This document shows positions 5,889-9,210 of a DNA stretch of 9,210 nt, one piece after another (the first letter of the stretch is position 1; every line of letters begins with the position of its first letter). The notes under the pieces were generated by a model that was not told the DNA's origin, did not search any database, and saw nothing but the letters and a program-made list of their open reading frames with translations. Made by a program: the position numbers and the translations under genes. Origin of the DNA: Bacteroidota bacterium. GTDB taxonomy: Bacteria; Bacteroidota; Bacteroidia; NS11-12g; UBA955. The DNA lies in NCBI GenBank assembly GCA_009918425.1, contig RGEC01000081.1, positions 1-9,210 of the forward strand. Reading direction: 5' to 3'.

Positions 5889-7406
5889 TTAGTGTTTCAA
5901 GAAGTCGGATGCGTGGGTAAGAATTTCAGACGGATTGCGAAGCTTACTGCGATGTCTGCTGTACAGGAAGTAAATAAGCAGACCGGCAACCATCCAAACT
6001 GCCGCCACAATGAGCGTTTGGCTATCCAAACCAATAATCATACCCAGACAAACCAGAGCACCCATAATGGGGACAAAAGGCACCAGTGGAGTTTTAAACG
6101 GCCGCTGAATTTCAGGTGAGGTTTTGCGCATGATGAGTACACCGATACTTACGAGAATAAAGGCAAACAAGGTACCGAAGGATGTTAAATCCCCGGCCAC
6201 ATGGATAGGTACAAACGCAGCGAACAATCCCACAAAAACAAATAGGATGATGTTGGCTTTATAGGGGGTTTGGAATTTAGGGTGCAAATCTGAAAACACT
6301 TTGGGTATGAGCCCGTCGGTGCTCATGGTATAGAACACGCGACTTTGACCCATTAGCATCACCAGAATCACCGATGAAAAGCCGGCCAGGATGGCAATCG
6401 TCACTGCAGTTGCCAGCCATTCATAGCCGGGCATGAAGTTGGATATGGCATACGCAACGGAGGCTTCACCGCCTTTGGCAGGATCGGCAAAGTCTTTCCA
6501 GTTGGCTACACCGGTTAATACGTGACCGAACAGGATGTAGAGAATGGTACAAACCACCAGGGAACCGAGAATGCCGATGGGCATATCGCGCTTGGGGTTT
6601 TTGGCTTCCTGGGCAGCGGTAGAAACAGCATCAAACCCAATGAAGGCAAAGAATACAATACCGGCACCACCGATAATGCCGCCCCAGCCGTGCCGGAAAA
6701 AGCCGTCATACGCATTTTTTATGGTCCCATCCGGCTTCAGCACAGGGGCTGTGCCTTCGGGTATTAAATAGGGATCGTAGTTTGTGGGGTTTATAAACTG
6801 CCAGCCAATGAAGATGAACAGCAACACAATGGCAACCTTCACAAAAACGATGATGGCGTTGATAAAAGCGGATTCCTGCGTTCCTTTGATGAGCAGCAGG
6901 GTTAGCAGGCTCAAAATAACAATAGCAGGAAGATTCATGATGCCTTGAACCCCGCTTTGAGAAACCTCAAACGGGGAATGACACCATTCATAGGGTATCC
7001 CGCCTCCCAACAGGTTGTTTAAGTATTCGCTCCAGGCGATGGAAACCGTGGCGGCACCGAGCGCATATTCCATAATAAGTGCCCAACCAATAATCCAGGC
7101 AATGATTTCACCCATGGTTACATAGCTGTAGGCATAGGCAGATCCGGCAATGGGAATCATAGAGGCGAATTCTGCGTAGCACAGGCCTGCAAAGGCACAG
7201 CCAATAGCGGCTACCACAAAGGCCATGGTTACGCCGGGTCCGGCGGCTTGCCCGGCTGCAGCAGCTGTTCTCACAAACAATCCCGCACCGATAATAGCAC
7301 CAATACCCAAAGCTACCAGGCTCCATGCACCCAGGGTGCGTTTCAGGCTACTGCCTTCGGCTTGTGCCAGCAGATCGCCAAGGGGTTTTTTCCTCCAAAG
7401 TGACAT
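5889..7406 (-). CDS. APC superfamily amino acid permease, CAT/YhdG-like
   Basis: A 505-residue inner-membrane amino acid transporter with 12 or more hydrophobic segments. The short polar N-terminus (MSLWRKKPLGDLLAQAEG, then LKRTLGAWSLVALGIG) is characteristic of the CAT-type group (TC 2.A.3.3), as is GIGAIIGAGLF at 34-44, the substrate-binding break in TM1. AEFASMIPIAGSAYAYSYV (78-96), FFAFIGFDAVSTAAQEAKNP (252-271) and SRVFYTMSTDGLIP (355-368) are further family signatures. A longer extracellular-type loop (about 206-242) carries PTNYDPYLIPEG. The polar tail SRHRSKLRNPSEILTHASDFLKH is cytoplasmic. Some members take up cationic amino acids, but many bacterial ones have other or unknown substrates, so none is assigned. 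It is the first gene of a two-permease operon with its own TAnnTTTG box and no Shine-Dalgarno. It is not a duplicate of its neighbour: the two belong to different APC families. Confidence 0.92.
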   Translation of the reverse strand: MSLWRKKPLGDLLAQAEGSSLKRTLGAWSLVALGIGAIIGAGLFVRTAAAAGQAAGPGVTMAFVVAAIGCAFAGLCYAEFASMIPIAGSAYAYSYVTMGEIIAWIIGWALIMEYALGAATVSIAWSEYLNNLLGGGIPYEWCHSPFEVSQSGVQGIMNLPAIVILSLLTLLLIKGTQESAFINAIIVFVKVAIVLLFIFIGWQFINPTNYDPYLIPEGTAPVLKPDGTIKNAYDGFFRHGWGGIIGGAGIVFFAFIGFDAVSTAAQEAKNPKRDMPIGILGSLVVCTILYILFGHVLTGVANWKDFADPAKGGEASVAYAISNFMPGYEWLATAVTIAILAGFSSVILVMLMGQSRVFYTMSTDGLIPKVFSDLHPKFQTPYKANIILFVFVGLFAAFVPIHVAGDLTSFGTLFAFILVSIGVLIMRKTSPEIQRPFKTPLVPFVPIMGALVCLGMIIGLDSQTLIVAAVWMVAGLLIYFLYSRHRSKLRNPSEILTHASDFLKH

Positions 7407-7429
7407 AGTTAAAGTTTTTCGTTACCCGA

Positions 7430-7437
7430 CAAATATA
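7430..7437 (-). promoter_or_regulatory. Bacteroidota -7 box TATATTTG for the permease pair
   Basis: Read on the minus strand, TATATTTG is an exact TAnnTTTG match lying 23 nt before the ATG at 7406, which would leave a leader of roughly 16-20 nt. A GTTG about 23 nt further upstream is a possible but over-spaced -33 element. The leader (ending AAAAACTTTAACT) is AT-rich and has no Shine-Dalgarno, as is usual in this phylum. Confidence 0.55.
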
Positions 7438-7499
7438 GCCTTATTCAAATTGATTATGAACAACCTGTTATTATTTAAAAAGTACTTGCATTTTTAAAT

Positions 7500-7507
7500 T
7501 ATCTTCA
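7500..7507 (+). promoter_or_regulatory. Weak candidate -7 box for the surface protein gene
   Basis: TATCTTCA matches six of the eight positions of TAnnTTTG and lies 25 nt before the ATG at 7533. The 126-bp divergent gap (7407-7532) is AT-rich and must hold the plus-strand promoter, but no perfect box is present, so this is only the best available candidate. Apart from this and the minus-strand box I see nothing else in the gap. Confidence 0.22.
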
Positions 7508-7532
7508 TAAGATTCGTGTAAACATCAACGCT

Positions 7533-9137
7533 ATGAAAAAACACCTATTCACATTGTTTGCGCTTTCCGGCTTTGCTTTAGCCCATGCGCAAGCCCCCAA
7601 TGGATTTCCTTATCAGGCAGCCATGCGAAACGCCACGGGCCAACCCCTGGCCAGCCAATCGGTAAGTTTGCGATTTACCTTAAGAGAAAGTAGCGCAAAT
7701 GGAACTATCATTTATCGTGAAACCCAACTCAAAACAACCTCTGCTCAAGGCATGCTGATAGCCACTGTAGGCGGTGGCAGTGTGGCGCAGGGTGCATTCC
7801 CAACGGCGGCCCAGTGGTCTTCAGGAGCGAAATACCTTCAGGTGGAAGCAGATATTACAGGGGGAAGCAATTTTACTGAAATCAGCAATACACAGCTAAT
7901 GGCTGTGCCATATGCTTCTTTTGCCAATACAAGCAACAACTCCAACACTGCAAACACAGCGAATGCATTAATACCAAGTGCAACTGTTTCTCCATCACAA
8001 ATAACCGGCGGTGGCGCCACAGCAGGCCAATTGTTAAAATGGAACGGAACCGCATGGGCGCCGGCTTCTGCCGGTTCGTCAACAGTGCCTTTAACCCAGT
8101 TGGAACAAGGGGGTGCAACCACAGGACAAATCATCAAATGGAACGGCACTTCATGGAGTCCCGCCGATGATGGACCCACAACCATTACAGCATCACAGAT
8201 TTCACAATCAGGGGCCACACCCGGGCAAATATTAAAATGGAATGGCATTGCATGGGCACCGGCCAAAGATTCTACAGGTAGCTCAGGAACTACACTTACC
8301 GCCGGTACCGGGCTTAGTATTTCGGGTAGTGTCATCAATAGTCGCTGGACAACAGCGGGTAATGATTTGTACAACAACAATTCAGGAAATGTGGGGATTG
8401 GAAACACCACGCCGCTCTATCCGCTGAGCGTGCACAGCAGCACCGGTAACGGTGAAATTGAAGCCAAAACAGGCAGCAGCACTGCTTATTCAGGGCTGAG
8501 AATGACCAATTCTGCAGGTACCAACATGTTTTTAAATAAATATGGCACCGGTAGCACCGGTAGCACCAATGGTATGCCAAACACCAGTCTTGGTTACCTA
8601 AACAACGCTGCTTCCGGTTCCTCAGCGCAGCGCATGCGCGTATTAAAGTCGGGCGAAGTGCTGGTGGGAAGCGGTTCTCCCCAAGGCAAAATGCATGTAG
8701 CCGGATCCGGTTCTGCAATTTACGCTCCCACACCTTCCGATTATGATTATAGCCTTGCCTCGTTTGCTATCCCTGATACAGTAACCACGTCTTCCATTAG
8801 TTCAGTGGGTGTTCTTGGTTTTGGTAAAGGTTCTGCTTTTTTTAATGCCGGCATCGGTGCTATTTGCGGTAATTCAGGAACTTTTAACGTGGGTGCCGTT
8901 ATTGAATCAAAAGGTGCGGCGATATCCGGAAAACGCAATTATGGTGTATACCTCGAAACAGACGGGGGATATTCCTTTGCCGTGGGTCTTTACAATAGTC
9001 TTTTTGCAAAATCAACCAGCGCCAGCGGCTCTTATGGAACCTACACAGAGGTTATTGGTACGGCCGGATCTGCCGCTTATGCAGGATATTTTTCCAACAC
9101 TGCAACCAATTCTCAGCGCAGCGCATGCGCGTATTAA
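7533..9137 (+). CDS. Secreted modular surface (tail-fibre-like) protein, 3' end broken or artefactual
   Basis: An exported 534-residue open frame. It has a Sec signal peptide (MKKHLFTLFALSGFALAHAQ, cleavage after A19 or Q20) and then the Bacteroidota opening APNGFPYQAAMRN. A beta-rich N-terminal domain follows (about 21-130), ending TQLMAVPYASFANT. A short Asn/Thr-rich linker (131-145) leads to three ~33-residue repeats with a KWNG core (about 153-244). Next come GTTLTAGTGLSISG and a GNVGIGNTTPLYPLSV module (285-300). A related module, RMRVLKSGEVLVGSG, lies at 367-381, before a Gly/Ser/Thr-rich beta region with SGKRNYGVYLET and AYAGYFSNTAT. Such proteins resemble phage tail-fibre stalks and are thought to be extracellular; adhesion is inferred. 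No S74 chaperone domain or T9SS C-terminal signal is reached. The last residues (SQRSACAY) and the stop at 9135-9137 fall in a 99-bp copy of 8621-8719 read in another frame, so the true C-terminus is probably missing. Confidence 0.8.
   Translation: MKKHLFTLFALSGFALAHAQAPNGFPYQAAMRNATGQPLASQSVSLRFTLRESSANGTIIYRETQLKTTSAQGMLIATVGGGSVAQGAFPTAAQWSSGAKYLQVEADITGGSNFTEISNTQLMAVPYASFANTSNNSNTANTANALIPSATVSPSQITGGGATAGQLLKWNGTAWAPASAGSSTVPLTQLEQGGATTGQIIKWNGTSWSPADDGPTTITASQISQSGATPGQILKWNGIAWAPAKDSTGSSGTTLTAGTGLSISGSVINSRWTTAGNDLYNNNSGNVGIGNTTPLYPLSVHSSTGNGEIEAKTGSSTAYSGLRMTNSAGTNMFLNKYGTGSTGSTNGMPNTSLGYLNNAASGSSAQRMRVLKSGEVLVGSGSPQGKMHVAGSGSAIYAPTPSDYDYSLASFAIPDTVTTSSISSVGVLGFGKGSAFFNAGIGAICGNSGTFNVGAVIESKGAAISGKRNYGVYLETDGGYSFAVGLYNSLFAKSTSASGSYGTYTEVIGTAGSAAYAGYFSNTATNSQRSACAY
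7989..8264 (+). repeat. Three tandem ~33-residue coding repeats with a KWNG core
   Basis: Three protein-level repeats lie in tandem. Their cores are GGGATAGQLLKWNGTAWAPA (residues 159-178), GGATTGQIIKWNGTSWSPA (193-211) and SGATPGQILKWNGIAWAPA (226-244), each preceded by a short segment rich in S, T, Q and I/L. The spacing is 33-34 residues. At DNA level the units have diverged, mostly at third positions, so this is an old, selected repeat and not recent slippage. Such units occur in extended stalk regions of Bacteroidota surface proteins and phage fibres. Confidence 0.85.
8545..8567 (+). repeat. 9-bp short tandem repeat (GCACCGGTA)
   Basis: The 9-bp unit GCACCGGTA occurs about 2.6 times without mismatch and encodes a GTGSTGST run in the surface protein. 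Unit gain or loss would keep the frame and only change the length of this flexible stretch. Confidence 0.7.
8621..8719 (+). repeat. 99-bp perfect direct repeat, internal copy
   Basis: This is identical, base for base, to 9112-9210. The match begins with CTCAGCGCAG and ends with TTCTGCAAT; the preceding bases differ (C here, T in the second copy). In this copy it codes in frame for AQRMRVLKSGEVLVGSG and onward. It contains the 10-bp palindrome GCGCATGCGC (8630-8639). Confidence 0.95.
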
Positions 9138-9210
9138 AGTCGGGCGAAGTGCTGGTGGGAAGCGGTTCTCCCCAAGGCAAAATGCATGTAGCCGGATCCG
9201 GTTCTGCAAT
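9112..9210 (+). repeat. 99-bp perfect direct repeat, copy at the window end
   Basis: A second, perfect copy of 8621-8719, offset by 491 bp and ending on the last base of the window. Because 491 is not a multiple of 3, it is read in a different frame from the first copy and creates the TAA at 9135-9137. A perfect repeat of this length ending exactly at a sequence end is what a de Bruijn assembler leaves at an unresolved loop; a real longer duplication continuing past the edge is the alternative. Confidence 0.95.

Noticed and set aside
7838..8410. A 190-codon minus-strand open frame inside the surface protein gene
   Set aside because: Its internal repetition merely mirrors the KWNG repeats of the sense protein; no start signal or recognisable domain is present.
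8630..8639. Palindrome GCGCATGCGC as a possible recombination or protein-binding site
   Set aside because: It lies within coding sequence, is only 10 bp, and is repeated only because it falls inside the 99-bp duplicate.
8335..8733. Minus-strand open frame of 132 codons with many Cys and Trp, which partly recurs at 9012-9209
   Set aside because: It is antisense to the surface protein; its recurrence is explained by the 99-bp direct repeat.

Overview
The window looks like a chromosomal piece of an uncultured Bacteroidota, most likely a Chitinophagales- or Sphingobacteriales-type bacterium. Three things suggest this: perfect copies of the Bacteroidota -7 promoter element TAnnTTTG ahead of three genes, a lack of Shine-Dalgarno sites, and a secreted repeat protein whose mature N-terminus (APNGFPYQAAMRN) is a well-known Bacteroidota surface/tail-fibre-like opening. 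The phylum is inferred fairly safely; the order is only a guess. Both ends cut through genes, and the right end has an assembly signature, so this is probably one whole short contig.

Left part (1-2622). The 3' end of a thioredoxin/peroxiredoxin-like gene (+) meets a three-gene minus-strand run. In transcription order that run is an AlkB-type 2-oxoglutarate/Fe(II) dioxygenase (nucleic acid dealkylation repair), an AIM24/TIGR00266 protein, and a secreted SIMPL-domain protein. The alkB promoter faces the promoter of the next plus-strand pair across only 76 bp, and both -7 boxes lie 4-6 nt from their start codons.

Middle (2699-4435). A short-chain dehydrogenase with a degenerate active site is followed after 6 nt by menA, the DHNA prenyltransferase of menaquinone synthesis. 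They are probably one transcript.

Right part (4441-7406, minus). Two different APC-superfamily amino acid permeases lie 5 nt apart: a CAT/YhdG-like one first, then a LAT/SteT-like one that starts with TTG. A TAnnTTTG promoter precedes the pair.

Right edge (7533-9210, plus). A secreted modular surface protein carries three ~33-residue repeats around a KWNG core and GNVGIG-type modules. Its reading frame is broken at 9137 inside a 99-bp perfect copy of sequence found 491 bp upstream. That copy ends exactly at the last base of the window, which points to an assembly loop, although a real duplication is possible.

Most of the window is ordinary housekeeping content. I found no CRISPR, no IS element, no tRNA or rRNA, and no convincing new defence or mobile system. 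No stretch over 300 bases lacks a gene; the longest intergenic region is 126 bp (7407-7532). The points most worth a second look are the 99-bp edge repeat, the SDR with a substituted YxxxK pair next to menA, and the two nearly leaderless promoters facing each other.
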